DNA of 64,000 nt, taken from a virus. The position numbers and the translations under genes were made by a program. Below the pieces are notes generated by a model. That model did not search any database. It saw only the letters and a program-made list of their open reading frames with translations, and was not told where the DNA came from. Location of the stretch: the IMG/VR virus record IMGVR_UViG_3300009285_003054, positions 1 through 64,000 of that record. One strand, 5' to 3'. Shown piece after piece: positions 16,574 to 25,914 of the stretch (its first letter is position 1; every line of letters begins with the position of its first letter).

Positions 16574-16966
16574 CTAAGTCAAGAGATCAAAAGAAGTACC
16601 AAAACGCGCGTTGTAATCATTGATCAATGCGTTTACTTTATCCCTGATCTCGGTCTCATACCGAGTATTGATATGGGCTATTAACCCCTGCAGCACATTC
16701 GACCAGATAGTGTGATCAAGTGTATCTAGATCGGGACCATCCTCCGGATTGTTTCGATCTGCAGCCGGTCCGAATGCGCTCCCCACTAGTAGAATCAGGG
16801 ATTCTCCCCCCATCGGGATAGTAATGGTTTCCCACACACCACCACCTTCTGCAGGAATACCCAGCGCAGCTAGGGCGGCGGCAAATTTGGTAGGGTTTCC
16901 TGCATACAGCGCGCGGACAAGTGTGTCAATTTCCGTCCGTATGTCGGAATACACAAGTAGTGCCAT
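16574..16966 (-). CDS. Hypothetical protein (130 aa)
   Basis: The start ATG at 16966 shares a base with the sigma-like gene's TAA (TAATG), with AAAGGAGG upstream, so translation is coupled to it. The sequence is mostly helical, with an Ala-rich stretch (FAAALAALGIPAEGG). Family and function are not recognised. Confidence 0.75.
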   Translation of the reverse strand: MALLVYSDIRTEIDTLVRALYAGNPTKFAAALAALGIPAEGGGVWETITIPMGGESLILLVGSAFGPAADRNNPEDGPDLDTLDHTIWSNVLQGLIAHINTRYETEIRDKVNALINDYNARFGTSFDLLT

Positions 16967-18300
16967 TAACTACCTCCTTTGTTATGGTGTTCGATGTTTG
17001 TCCGAATTGCCACTTGGCGTAATCGTTCTGCCAAGATTTGATCAGGCGAACTATTATGCTCCTTGGGTGGGTACATGTTGTATAATCCGTAAACACAACA
17101 TACCACCCGGCATTCGTCCGCCGTAAGAGAGTTCAGTAATGATGGGATCATCCCCCCAGTATTCTCGAGCATCATCTCCTCCGGAGAGGGACTTGGGTCG
17201 GGGACCTTGTCACCTACTCTACCCCCATCCCCTTCGGGGCTAGCGGAGATAGGATCCTCCAGACTGGATGGTCGATTTACATTTACTGATTTGTAAATCG
17301 ACTCGACATCATCATAAGTCATCCCCGCTAGTTTCGCAATGGATATTAAATCCCCAGCAATACCGTTCTGGTGTGCCATTTCCTCAAGTTTTTCATGTTG
17401 CTTCCAGATCCCAGAGGGGACCCTAACAAGGTTAGCTTCGTCCTTTATGGTCAGAAGGATGGCTGCCCGGATCCACCAACGGGCAATACCAGAAATAGCC
17501 TTTCCCTTAAATGGATCAAAATATTCAATAGCTCTTAGTAGCCCATACGTCCCGTGTTGGAAGTTGTCTTCTATTTGCATTGGCGCGCGTCCATAGCGCT
17601 CCGCTATTTGCTGTGTAAGTCTCCCATACGCTAGTGAAATAGCGGTTTGCATTTCGACTACCAGACGCATTCTGTAGCGCACCTGTTGAATTATTCCATA
17701 GAGCGTGGCACGATCCCCGCCAACACGCTGTTCGACCTGTGCTAGTTGTCTTTCCAGTCTGGAAAGACGGTGTAGTATTTGCTGGGATGCCTTACGACTG
17801 TGTGAATGTGACATTTTCTCACGAATACACAGCATCTGATCCATCAACTTACAATAATTTCCCACCGCACGCACGAACGACTTGACTAAAATGCTATATA
17901 CTGCGGGAACAAATGGGAGGTGCTGGTATAGTGATGGAAAGATATCCGAGATATTATCACCCGTGGCGGCTGCATATAAAAACTCATGTCCTGCGGTAAG
18001 TGTTAGTACCCTGTATGCGGGATGACGCGCAGTTCCTTTGTGTCCCCTGTTTTCTAGGGACGTATCTGACTCAATGATAGCACTGTTCCGTAGAATACGT
18101 CCGGCCACCCGGGTGAATGTATCTATCATGAAATGGTTGAAGAATCCTGTATGTGATACGGCATATGCAGAGTCTCGGAGATATGTGAATATCTCGAGAT
18201 ATAGCCACAAAACCACTTCGTGTTTTATTTGAATCTGGTTATAGACTCTGCTTTTTGCTGTTACCCTGCTGACTTTCTTCGTGTATTTTTGAGGCATCAT
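16966..18300 (-). CDS. Sigma-70-family transcription factor with reduced region 4
   Basis: Residues about 225-290 match sigma region 2: a QHGTYGLLRAIEYFDPFKGKA stretch (core-binding 2.1-2.2), then ISGIARWWIRAAILLTI and VRVPSGIW (2.3-2.4, promoter melting and -10 recognition). A region 3-like segment and an acidic linker follow. The expected region 4 helix-turn-helix that reads the -35 is short and degenerate (LTADECRVVCCVYGL, then QILAERLRQVAIRT). The first 200 residues are unrelated to standard sigma. It probably directs host RNA polymerase to a phage gene class. The start overlaps no gene but abuts the divergent start at 18301, with GGGAG five bases upstream lying inside that neighbour. Confidence 0.85.
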   Translation of the reverse strand: MMPQKYTKKVSRVTAKSRVYNQIQIKHEVVLWLYLEIFTYLRDSAYAVSHTGFFNHFMIDTFTRVAGRILRNSAIIESDTSLENRGHKGTARHPAYRVLTLTAGHEFLYAAATGDNISDIFPSLYQHLPFVPAVYSILVKSFVRAVGNYCKLMDQMLCIREKMSHSHSRKASQQILHRLSRLERQLAQVEQRVGGDRATLYGIIQQVRYRMRLVVEMQTAISLAYGRLTQQIAERYGRAPMQIEDNFQHGTYGLLRAIEYFDPFKGKAISGIARWWIRAAILLTIKDEANLVRVPSGIWKQHEKLEEMAHQNGIAGDLISIAKLAGMTYDDVESIYKSVNVNRPSSLEDPISASPEGDGGRVGDKVPDPSPSPEEMMLENTGGMIPSLLNSLTADECRVVCCVYGLYNMYPPKEHNSSPDQILAERLRQVAIRTNIEHHNKGGS

Positions 18301-18981
18301 ATGGCTCCCACTAAGAAAAAAGTATCTCTAAAAGGTTTGCAAAATACTCACATGCCCGCGGGGGCCACCTTACCCAAGCTCACTATCAAGCAAATCGGAC
18401 GATTGACTGAGCGAGACGTGATTAGGCGGGCTGCTGAGACACACGTACAACCCTTTCTGGTGGAAGTTGATACCGACAACATAGGGGTGTACAAGGTGGT
18501 ACATGCCAACACCCTGCATAATACGGTAACCCATACGACTACCATTCTGTTTTACACCCATCCCGGGAATCTACCTGACGACCCCAAGAAACTCAAGGAA
18601 TTATTGAAGGTTCCGAAGGGATCAGAATTGTGGAATGTTCCGGTGTGGGTAACTTGTAACTGTGAATATTTCAAGTTTCATTGCGAAGTGGCCCTGCACA
18701 AGTTTGGGGTCACTGATATCATCTTCAGTGATGGTTCTTACCCGGACTTCACAAACCCCCGAATGGTACCCTACGGTTGTAAGCACATTTACGCACTAGC
18801 GCCTGTGGCAGTAAGTGGGCAGAAGATAGGGAAATCTCTGCAACCGGTTAAATCGGTACACCCCCCAGCAAAGGGGAGACTCCCGCGTCATCTGGAGGAG
18901 CATCTACAGCGCGGGAACAAGGCGGTTCCTACAGCAGAAGAGGTTTCCGAAGCGGCTATGTACGTTCGGAATTTCCTATGA
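18301..18981 (+). CDS. SWIM-type zinc-finger protein
   Basis: The protein has 226 residues from the ATG at 18301 (GAGG seven bases upstream). The centre reads VTCNCEYFKFHCEVAL, and after a variable loop come NPRMVPYGCKHIYAL: a CxCx(n)CxH arrangement as in SWIM zinc fingers, which bind DNA or proteins. This plus-strand gene is surrounded by minus-strand genes and starts exactly where the divergent sigma-like gene starts. No enzymatic motif is visible. Confidence 0.75.
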   Translation: MAPTKKKVSLKGLQNTHMPAGATLPKLTIKQIGRLTERDVIRRAAETHVQPFLVEVDTDNIGVYKVVHANTLHNTVTHTTTILFYTHPGNLPDDPKKLKELLKVPKGSELWNVPVWVTCNCEYFKFHCEVALHKFGVTDIIFSDGSYPDFTNPRMVPYGCKHIYALAPVAVSGQKIGKSLQPVKSVHPPAKGRLPRHLEEHLQRGNKAVPTAEEVSEAAMYVRNFL

Positions 18982-19214
18982 GAGGTTGGATCGACATTAC
19001 ACAGAGGTTTTTAGGTAACCCGAACGCCCCACCCTTTGTGATGCAGGTAATCCGCCTAAGTAACTCCCCTCCCGTATACTCCTGCAAATGGGGATCCCGG
19101 TGCACATTACATGTTGCTCCGTCCACCAGTCGTCGCGTCCTACCCTGTTGTAAGTGGATAATGTTATCGAGTATTTCATCTCTCCCACAATGGGTGGGTT
19201 GCAAACTTCTTTAG
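18978..19214 (+). CDS. Possible small protein overlapping the SWIM gene end
   Basis: A 78-residue frame begins with an ATGA overlap at the previous stop, the coupling pattern used elsewhere in this window. It ends inside the convergent methyltransferase gene (39-base overlap). It has several Cys residues but no family, and codon content gives no strong support. It may be spurious. Confidence 0.3.
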   Translation: MRGWIDITQRFLGNPNAPPFVMQVIRLSNSPPVYSCKWGSRCTLHVAPSTSRRVLPCCKWIMLSSISSLPQWVGCKLL

Positions 19215-20048
19215 AGCTACACCACGGGCTACATCCACCCAAGGGACCCCTATTTTGTCGCTAAACTTGTCTCCGCCTAAGAAGTTTCTCTCTAGCCCAA
19301 TGGCCGCTATCATTGTGGTTCCCGATCCAAGGAAAGGATCGCACACACTACCACCGGGTGGACAAAAGCATTTGATTGCGTCTATGGCGAGTTGGGTACA
19401 AAATCTTGCGGGGTGCCCAACGGCTTCTAGGTAAGGATCATCGTGATTAAACCCAACCGTGTATGCCCACACGGTACCCCGATTGGCTAATCCCAATGAC
19501 TTACCCGACGCTTTTCTTTTCTTACACATCAGACCGTCTCTGCCACGGTTTGATTTCCAGCCGTAAGTACCGTGGCTAGCTGCTTGTGCTACCGCTAGTT
19601 TGTCTATGTACGGATTCCCACCTAACTTCTCAAACCAAAAGAGGTGCTCAAAGTCGTTGCGAAACCTACCAGAGAATGCACCTACTGCACCCGTGCGTTG
19701 GTAGATCATTCTATCCGGGACTCGCAGGCCAACTCGCTCAGCCCAATCGATTCTAACCTTATCTATCACCAAACTTCTCTCTGTTCCAAACCCTTTTCTG
19801 TATTTCCGAATAGGGGAGTCTATTACCATCAGGCACGTACCTCCGGGTTTGAGTCCACGAAGGATATAATCCCCCAACGTCTGATAATCCCGAAGTCCCC
19901 ATTTTACGTTGGCCCCGTAGTCCCTCGCGTCCATGTATGGTGGCGATGTCATGATTAAATCTACTCCACCGATGGACTCTGCTATTTTAAGTGTCTTTTG
20001 GAAGGATGCTTTGTATAATCCGATAATATATCTATCCCACCAAGCCAT
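19176..20048 (-). CDS. DNA methyltransferase (N4-cytosine / N6-adenine type)
   Basis: The catalytic motif TSPPY (residues 34-38) comes before the SAM-binding motif DPFLGSGTT near residue 243, which is the beta-class order for amino-methyltransferases. Motif TSPPY leans to N4-cytosine methylation, but adenine cannot be excluded. HPARFCTQLAID is the usual segment before motif I. The start at 20048 has AAAGGTG six bases upstream; an in-frame ATG at 20069 does not. No restriction nuclease partner is seen, so this is probably an orphan enzyme protecting phage DNA. Confidence 0.9.
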   Translation of the reverse strand: MAWWDRYIIGLYKASFQKTLKIAESIGGVDLIMTSPPYMDARDYGANVKWGLRDYQTLGDYILRGLKPGGTCLMVIDSPIRKYRKGFGTERSLVIDKVRIDWAERVGLRVPDRMIYQRTGAVGAFSGRFRNDFEHLFWFEKLGGNPYIDKLAVAQAASHGTYGWKSNRGRDGLMCKKRKASGKSLGLANRGTVWAYTVGFNHDDPYLEAVGHPARFCTQLAIDAIKCFCPPGGSVCDPFLGSGTTMIAAIGLERNFLGGDKFSDKIGVPWVDVARGVALKKFATHPLWER

Positions 20049-20090
20049 TGTTTCACCTTTGACAATCATAGCACCAAAACGATAGGTATA

Positions 20091-20882
20091 TCAAATATCT
20101 CTCACTCGTTGATACATACGCCAGTTCCATATCGAAGGTAACCCGGAGATATCAGGTAGATAGAAACCAGCAACAAATCCCGGTTTTACCCATTTCCCAA
20201 GCATAGTTACTCGTCCACATTCTTCTAACCTCCACACTGCACCCTCAATGGGATCCAATTCTCCAGAAATTCCGGGAATGTTCTGAGTTGGATTGAAGTC
20301 CCAACTCAATTCTCGGATTTTACTCTCAATGTACGGGATGGTGGCGGGATCACCTACATGGATACAACGCACGTGCTGAACCAATTCCGAACATCTACTC
20401 CATAAGTCCGGTCGAGGTAGTCTTTGTCCCTGATTGTCGAAGATGTCGAACACAACGTATGGGGATGACTCTCGACAAGGTAGCGGGAGTTTTCCTATTT
20501 CACCAATATCCTTGACATGGTACTTTGTACCATGTGCCATGGCGACCCAATCACCCACGACACGCTCCCCTGAAGTAAGCAGGGTTTTGAATCGAGCGCT
20601 CTCTCGTCTAACCCACGCAGCGAACATTTTATGTTGTGGGTGTGGTGATGCGCTCGCCGAGTTTCCAGACCGGGTATATGCCTGGATACTATCACCATCT
20701 CTGGCTACGACACAGCAAGCGCCGTCCACCTTGACATCCACATACACAGAATTCCCGTGTTGGGTTTTTTGTGTCAATTGGTGTGCGTCATCTCTTGAAA
20801 GACTCTCGTCTCCTTTAGGTGCACTAGAACCGGGGAGGTGTGGTATGCTAGCATACCGATAATTTTTATTTTCAGTGACCAT
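20091..20882 (-). CDS. ATP-dependent RNA ligase-family nucleotidyltransferase
   Basis: The ligase motifs are present in order: I, KVDGA with Lys51 as the nucleotide-accepting lysine; III, YVVFDIFDNQG; IV, PIEGAVWRL; and V, LGKWVKPGF. The length (263 residues) and motif spacing fit the Rnl2-like RNA ligases of phages, which seal nicks in tRNA or other RNA after host nuclease attack. The start ATG at 20882 follows the QueD stop by six bases and has AAGGA upstream. Confidence 0.85.
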   Translation of the reverse strand: MVTENKNYRYASIPHLPGSSAPKGDESLSRDDAHQLTQKTQHGNSVYVDVKVDGACCVVARDGDSIQAYTRSGNSASASPHPQHKMFAAWVRRESARFKTLLTSGERVVGDWVAMAHGTKYHVKDIGEIGKLPLPCRESSPYVVFDIFDNQGQRLPRPDLWSRCSELVQHVRCIHVGDPATIPYIESKIRELSWDFNPTQNIPGISGELDPIEGAVWRLEECGRVTMLGKWVKPGFVAGFYLPDISGLPSIWNWRMYQRVRDI

Positions 20883-20890
20883 GTAAATCC

Positions 20891-21475
20891 TTAGTATCTT
20901 GGACTTGGGTATTCCGCTGAGCAATTAGGTGTCTCGTATACGCGGACCCAATCGATCATGAAGAGATTGGCGTATAATTCATCACTGAAGATACGTGGGC
21001 ACACCAAATCATAGATAAAACGCGCCAGATTCTCGGCGCTCGGTGCGTAGGGGAGGATAAATCCGTATTTCCTTTTGGCACCCATACTGGATGCCGGATC
21101 CGGTATGACTAACTGTGCTTCCATTATGAGATCCGTCATGGATCCGGCAGTCGGAATCTCTAGGAGTGGGGGTTTATCTCTTCCCTGACTATACAGTGCT
21201 CGGATGAGTGGATCTCCTTTCTGCAGGATCATTGTGTGATCCCAGTTCTGGTCAATCCAACCACCCAATCGCGTCTTCAGTACACCAAAGTCTATCAATA
21301 CCCCGATGTTATCCAGTGTCTTTCCAGTGACTGCCATTTCAAACGAATATCGGTGGCCGTGCAGTGTGCTACACTTTCCCGGAGTACCGTCTAGGTTCAC
21401 CTGGTCGAGTAAGCGATGACCAGTGTCGGTCTCAGCCACCTTTCGGACAATCTGGAATCTTTTTTTGATATTCAT
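20891..21475 (-). CDS. queD: 6-carboxy-5,6,7,8-tetrahydropterin synthase (QueD)
   Basis: This is the second step from GTP toward the 7-deazaguanine preQ0. Of its 194 residues, the zinc histidines are His20, His39 and His41 (the latter two in CSTLHGH) and the catalytic Cys is Cys35. NIGVLIDFG, NWDHTMIL and APSAENLARF are the other family blocks. It is somewhat longer than typical QueD (120-150) because of an insertion around residues 100-140. It partners with the QueC-like gene (27195) and the DpdA-like gene (29413). FolE and a clear QueE are not in the window. Confidence 0.92.
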   Translation of the reverse strand: MNIKKRFQIVRKVAETDTGHRLLDQVNLDGTPGKCSTLHGHRYSFEMAVTGKTLDNIGVLIDFGVLKTRLGGWIDQNWDHTMILQKGDPLIRALYSQGRDKPPLLEIPTAGSMTDLIMEAQLVIPDPASSMGAKRKYGFILPYAPSAENLARFIYDLVCPRIFSDELYANLFMIDWVRVYETPNCSAEYPSPRY

Positions 21476-21483
21476 TGTACACT

Positions 21484-21645
21484 CTACCCTCTAAATCCGA
21501 TAGTTAGTTTATGTGTTGTCGAATCCACGGATATTTCTTGAGATTCGACCCATACACAGCTCCTAGTACTATCCCTTGACCACCAGACCACCTCATACTG
21601 TATGAATCGCCCCAATCCCCTTACTGTAACGGCTGTTATCTCCAC
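21484..21645 (-). CDS. Small hypothetical phage protein
   Basis: The 53-residue frame from a GTG at 21645 encodes a beta-rich piece (EITAVTVRGLGRFIQYEVVWW...) with the look of a small conserved phage protein. An ATG at 21756 in the same frame would overlap the upstream metallopeptidase by about 100 bases, which seems unlikely. It is placed between that gene and queD. The function is unknown. Confidence 0.5.
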   Translation of the reverse strand: MEITAVTVRGLGRFIQYEVVWWSRDSTRSCVWVESQEISVDSTTHKLTIGFRG

Positions 21646-21652
21646 GAGTATA

Positions 21653-22624
21653 TCATTCCGAAGGATGCTCTTTGATCCATCGGTACATCCCTCGTGGAAC
21701 AGTGCACACCCCCACCCTGCTGCGTGCGGCTTTGTGTAAAGTCCGGGAGGACGCACTGTTTATAACCAGTGCTTCCACCCCATCTTTACTCTTTTTCCTC
21801 TTGAGCTTCGGGCGTACAATCTCATGTTCTTCCTCTGGTTCTTCTTCAGAGTCCCCTGCGTATCGTGCCTCCAATAGTCGATTCATTTTGGCCACTATTG
21901 GCCCCATCTTTGGGTAGCGTTCTGCTTCGTCTGTGAACATTTCGATATCGTGATCCCGTACACACCACACGCCTCTCTCGTTGCGATCACAGTGCATCAG
22001 TTCGTGATCACATAGCCATGTCTTCACTACAGGCTTAACAATCTCCCACACCCCTGCACAGAAAGTAATCTTGAAGTCGTATCCGGTCAAACGTCGGAAT
22101 TCCCCACCCAGTCTCTGGCAGAATCCCCACACCTCCCCCTGTACTCCGAAGGCGGCACCCATCTTGTCGGGCTCGTAGTCCTCCAGTACGAAGAGGATCC
22201 CAGCGTTGGCCAGGTGGTGGTGATACTGTACGATCAGGTCATCTGCCACCTTTCGGACATCCTGCCCTGCCTGCTCGACATTGCCCCCGAAGATTGACGC
22301 CCATGACTTCTGCAGGGTGGGCACCTGCGAGGGGAGCATGATAGGTTTGGCGTCTTCCCCACGTAGATTTCGGAGGTTGACGCGCAAGGTATACTCTCGG
22401 GAGGCAAATACGTCTTTCATTCGACGTAGGGCATCCATATTCCGAGGGTGATCTGGGTAGTAGTAAAACCCATCATTCCCGAAGAATGGATCGTCTTCCC
22501 CGTGGGCTTGGTAGAAGAGCATCCCCAAGTCGGTAGCATCTCCACTATCCAGATTTCCTTTGACATGCCGAAGAATGGGTTTATCTTTCGGTCCAAACGC
22601 GGTCCCCAGTAGAACTTTTTGCAT
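21653..22624 (-). CDS. Putative phage metallopeptidase (HExxH)
   Basis: The protein has 323 residues. Residues 183-225 read DFKITFCAGVWEIV...TWLCDHELMHC, then a WCVRDHDIEMF segment. The HELMH zinc site (His207, Glu208, His211) and the flanking pattern match the 'putative phage metallopeptidase' family. The N-terminal half has a separate domain with a YYYPDHP segment, and the C-terminal 80 residues are charged and likely disordered. The substrate is unknown. AGGAG before the ATG at 22624 supports the start. Confidence 0.75.
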   Translation of the reverse strand: MQKVLLGTAFGPKDKPILRHVKGNLDSGDATDLGMLFYQAHGEDDPFFGNDGFYYYPDHPRNMDALRRMKDVFASREYTLRVNLRNLRGEDAKPIMLPSQVPTLQKSWASIFGGNVEQAGQDVRKVADDLIVQYHHHLANAGILFVLEDYEPDKMGAAFGVQGEVWGFCQRLGGEFRRLTGYDFKITFCAGVWEIVKPVVKTWLCDHELMHCDRNERGVWCVRDHDIEMFTDEAERYPKMGPIVAKMNRLLEARYAGDSEEEPEEEHEIVRPKLKRKKSKDGVEALVINSASSRTLHKAARSRVGVCTVPRGMYRWIKEHPSE

Positions 22625-22632
22625 AGTATCTC

Positions 22633-23697
22633 CTAGAACATGGATTCGATGTTTTCTACTCTGTCGAAAGCGATGTCTGCAAACCCACCATAAGCTTGAA
22701 TATCTTTGATGAGTTTAATGACATGGCGGATGCATTCACAATATTGTTCGGTGACATAATGTAAACATCGGCATCCGCAGATATGCCTATCTGTACAGGT
22801 CAGACACACGCGAGACTCTGGGGTATCGCCGATTTGGATTTCCCGGTGATGGTGGAGTTGGGCTATTGGTCCGAGGCAAAACCTCGGATTAAGTATTTGC
22901 TCCGGGCAGGCATATACAATTCCATCATTGAACGCAGTCATGTGGTGCGTACCCGCACCACACCCTGCTACTAGATTTTCGAATGGATCATACAGTTGTG
23001 GGTACAGTAGTCTGTGTGCTACATTGTCAAACGGAACTAATATTACTCTTTCTTCTCCTGTTAGTAGTCGATGTACCCACCAGTCAACCAGCTCCGTAAG
23101 ATCGTGAAGTCTCTCCTGTAGATCCATCGCGTCTCCATCTGGACGATTTTGGAACTGCCAGTAGATCTTCGAGAAGTTCTTTGCTACCCCCAATACAGAC
23201 CGATATAGCCCTGCGGATGGGGTAATAGTCATTCTGGCAATCATTTCTACAGTTTTGTCATCTGTCATTGTTTGGAATTTTTGAACCTCTTTGGTTACTC
23301 TGTCAAAGGTACCTTCTCCTCTAGACATATCGTTATCATTTTTAGGACCGTCTATAGATATTTGAATTTGATCGAGATGGTTCCTGATGTATGGTGTCAT
23401 TTTCGATAGTAGTGTACCGTTGGTATGCAAGCCATAACGGACTCGAAATTTTCGAGTCCCACGGATCACAGCTTCGATCCACTCTTGATTAAGGAGTGGC
23501 TCCCCTCCAGTGAACGTTACGAAATCCCTTGGAAGACACATGTTCTGCACTGCAAAAATAGCAGTGGTCACCGGAAGAATTGGGTATTGGTGCATCCGAG
23601 TATCCACGCCGGATGATGACGTGGATCCTCTGCCCTGATAGCAGTACGAGCACCTGAGATTGCACTTTGAGGTTACACAGAATTCGACACTGGCCAT
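22633..23697 (-). CDS. Radical SAM enzyme with SPASM-type C-terminus
   Basis: The Fe-S motif CNLRCSYC lies at residues 12-19, then FTGGEPLL (SAM binding) and QISIDGP. The C-terminus carries cysteines in GCGAG, YACPEQ, and CLTCTDRHICGCRC, the SPASM arrangement that holds extra Fe-S clusters. Such enzymes modify peptides or other large substrates by radical chemistry. It is not QueE, which lacks SPASM and is shorter. It heads a group with two GNAT-like paralogues and an aminopropyltransferase-fold gene, so the substrate may be a modified base or polyamine-like side chain (inference). Confidence 0.88.
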   Translation of the reverse strand: MASVEFCVTSKCNLRCSYCYQGRGSTSSSGVDTRMHQYPILPVTTAIFAVQNMCLPRDFVTFTGGEPLLNQEWIEAVIRGTRKFRVRYGLHTNGTLLSKMTPYIRNHLDQIQISIDGPKNDNDMSRGEGTFDRVTKEVQKFQTMTDDKTVEMIARMTITPSAGLYRSVLGVAKNFSKIYWQFQNRPDGDAMDLQERLHDLTELVDWWVHRLLTGEERVILVPFDNVAHRLLYPQLYDPFENLVAGCGAGTHHMTAFNDGIVYACPEQILNPRFCLGPIAQLHHHREIQIGDTPESRVCLTCTDRHICGCRCLHYVTEQYCECIRHVIKLIKDIQAYGGFADIAFDRVENIESMF

Positions 23698-23748
23698 TAA
23701 TTACACCTTGTGGAAGTGTTATTTGTCCGACGGTTCTATCGAAACTCT

Positions 23749-24852
23749 CTATCTGGTCACATCGCCACTCCACCGAAGCCCTGGGATAGGGATTGTTCGA
23801 TCAGTGAATGCTTCTTTGTACTTATCCACAGATGCGTCCCAATTTGCTGCGATATCAACCACTCCTACTGGTGGGTATTCCATTGAGAATGCGCAGTCTA
23901 CAAACCGAATGAAAAGGTTAGGGACAATAGACAACCCCCGCAGGTCTGGTCTTTGTTTTGACATAACCAGCTCCAGGTTGGCTGCCATTTCCCGTGTGCT
24001 ATTTGTTTGGTAGCATTTTGGCATTGGCATTAATGTACCTCCAGCAAAACCAACTACCTCGCCACTAGGGAGTTTAGCGGTAACTGCTATCCCATAGCCA
24101 GCTCGAAGACATGGCAACAGCTGTGTCCCCAGATATATCTCGAAATCTGCTAGTGCTTGTGCTCTACAGAGTGTGGGACATTGGTAGAGTACCGGGAAGT
24201 CTACTGCTCTCTCAGGTGCCAAACCCATGAGTTCTTGGTATACCCGAGCATTCTCGGGTTCCCACCGATCCAAGAAATCGGGGAGTACTTCATGAGCATA
24301 TCCGGATGCGTTGGTGTAGTACGAAGTGTCATGTGTGGAAATATGCCCCGGCACATTTGAGTAGTATCCTACTTTTTTAGATTTCTCCCCATACACATGG
24401 GAAATATAGTCGAATCCCCGACTTTTAAGGGTGGTGCGTACCCAACTTTCTGTGTCTAACGGTCGATCGATCACGTGGGTTTTCCATCCATCTGAGACAC
24501 GCACCATCCCAAACTCGCTCCAAGGAACGTTCTCTGGAAGAAATCGCTCGAGGAGAAATTCGTTTTCGTATGTAAAAGTGGATACGCATGGTATCGTCTG
24601 AAAGGACGGGGTTCTACCTGCATCTATATCTTCAGACAATCCCACTCTCTCTACATCCTCCTGAATCGGACAAAACCATGTTTTGTCCGATTCATAGATG
24701 TAGAATTTTCGCATGCTCTTTCCACACAATGACAGAGGCAAGCCGGAAATCATTAGATCTATTGCTTGATCAAGCCCAAATTTGATCCCGCTGTACCAAG
24801 GGACAACGTCACGAAACCACGACAAAGGTTGATCTGTCATCTGAAATGCCAT
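23749..24852 (-). CDS. GNAT-like protein, paralogue 1
   Basis: This 367-residue protein is clearly related to the next gene (24853-25914). Shared blocks include (E/N)(S/P)D(K/E)(T/S)WFCPI near the start, VPW(S/D)(E/Q)FG in the middle and a shared (I/D)(P/V)PGLR ending. The C-terminal 130 residues look like a GNAT acyltransferase: an AVTAKLPSGEVVGFAGG strand pair, ELVMSKQRPDLRGLSIVPNL in the place of the acyl-CoA loop, and NWDASVDKYKEAF at the end. The N-terminal 200 residues are unrecognised. The start directly follows the upstream paralogue's TAA, with GGAG eight bases before. Confidence 0.7.
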   Translation of the reverse strand: MAFQMTDQPLSWFRDVVPWYSGIKFGLDQAIDLMISGLPLSLCGKSMRKFYIYESDKTWFCPIQEDVERVGLSEDIDAGRTPSFQTIPCVSTFTYENEFLLERFLPENVPWSEFGMVRVSDGWKTHVIDRPLDTESWVRTTLKSRGFDYISHVYGEKSKKVGYYSNVPGHISTHDTSYYTNASGYAHEVLPDFLDRWEPENARVYQELMGLAPERAVDFPVLYQCPTLCRAQALADFEIYLGTQLLPCLRAGYGIAVTAKLPSGEVVGFAGGTLMPMPKCYQTNSTREMAANLELVMSKQRPDLRGLSIVPNLFIRFVDCAFSMEYPPVGVVDIAANWDASVDKYKEAFTDRTIPIPGLRWSGDVTR

Positions 24853-25914
24853 TTACACAACTCCTTTCATACGGAGACCCGGGACATCAACCACTCGAGG
24901 GCGAAATGCCATTTTGTACTTGTCCAATCTCGTGTCGAAACTGGTCCCTAATGCCACGGCGGGCATATGCAGTTTCCAGAAGACATACTCAAACATCCGA
25001 AGAAAGAGCATTGGAACCAAGCCAAAGCTCCGGTACTTTTCTGATTTATTGGTCACCACCAGTTCGGTGGCAACGATACCCGGTCTATATTCTGATCCGT
25101 TATCTGTGTAAACGTTGTAACACCGTGCTGCTCTGGCGTACCTACACATGAGCATACCAACAGGATTACGCCCGTCACTGTACCTTACAGCAAAGGCACA
25201 CCCCCGTGTTAGCTCTGGCAGAAACGAGTGGTAAAAGTAAAGTTTGGGGTAAGTAGCGTCGGCAAAAAGAGACTCTCCTGACACAGCTTGTGGTAATCCG
25301 TCATCTATTCCTACAAGCGACGAGCTATTGGCTTTTTGACACCAGTATGATGTTAGGCTCGGAAGGAGTTGGTAGAATGTCTCCACTACTACTTCAGGTT
25401 TAGTGACCACATCCCACTGTAGCTCATTGGATCGACACCCATACACGCGGGATCGATAGTTCCCTCGGATGTGCTTGCTGACCCATTCGCAAAATGTGAT
25501 TTCTTGTCTTTCAGTTGGATTGTCTACTACAAGTTGTCGCCACCCAGTTGGGGTATACTCCAGCCCAAACTGGTCCCAGGGTATGTCCGGACGAACAAAC
25601 CATTCAAGGATGCTGTCATATGTCCCCTCGAAGTAGATCAGGCGCACTACCGGGATTATCTGCGCTCTTCCGGTGGTGTACATTTGTCCAATCTCTACTG
25701 TAGTGAAGATTGGACAAAACCATGACTCATCCGGGTTGAAAAGGTAGTATTTCTCCATGCCCGGATCCAACGGTTGCGTTTCCAGTCCGTACGCTATATC
25801 ATACACCAGTTTAGTCTGCAGAAACTCACCCATCTCGACGGTTTTGTCAAGTAGGCATTTTGAGAACCACGGGAGTGCCGATTCTGTTTTCTGAAACATA
25901 CTTTTACCTGTCAT
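24853..25914 (-). CDS. GNAT-like protein, paralogue 2
   Basis: The protein has 353 residues from the ATG at 25914, which overlaps the aminopropyltransferase stop as ATGA. It matches the downstream paralogue throughout, including SWFCPI, RSRVYG, ELVVTNKSEKYRSFGLVPML and SFDTRLDKYKMAF. The C-terminal third has the strand-helix order of GNAT acyltransferases; no acetyl-CoA loop can be proven by eye. Tandem divergence suggests two sequential or alternative acceptor substrates. The two genes are translated as a coupled chain with the neighbouring enzyme. Confidence 0.7.
   Translation of the reverse strand: MTGKSMFQKTESALPWFSKCLLDKTVEMGEFLQTKLVYDIAYGLETQPLDPGMEKYYLFNPDESWFCPIFTTVEIGQMYTTGRAQIIPVVRLIYFEGTYDSILEWFVRPDIPWDQFGLEYTPTGWRQLVVDNPTERQEITFCEWVSKHIRGNYRSRVYGCRSNELQWDVVTKPEVVVETFYQLLPSLTSYWCQKANSSSLVGIDDGLPQAVSGESLFADATYPKLYFYHSFLPELTRGCAFAVRYSDGRNPVGMLMCRYARAARCYNVYTDNGSEYRPGIVATELVVTNKSEKYRSFGLVPMLFLRMFEYVFWKLHMPAVALGTSFDTRLDKYKMAFRPRVVDVPGLRMKGVV

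Noticed and set aside
22633-23697. Radical SAM gene as QueE of the deazaguanine pathway
   Set aside because: It has a C-terminal SPASM-type cysteine set and is about 130 residues longer than QueE, so it belongs to another radical SAM group.
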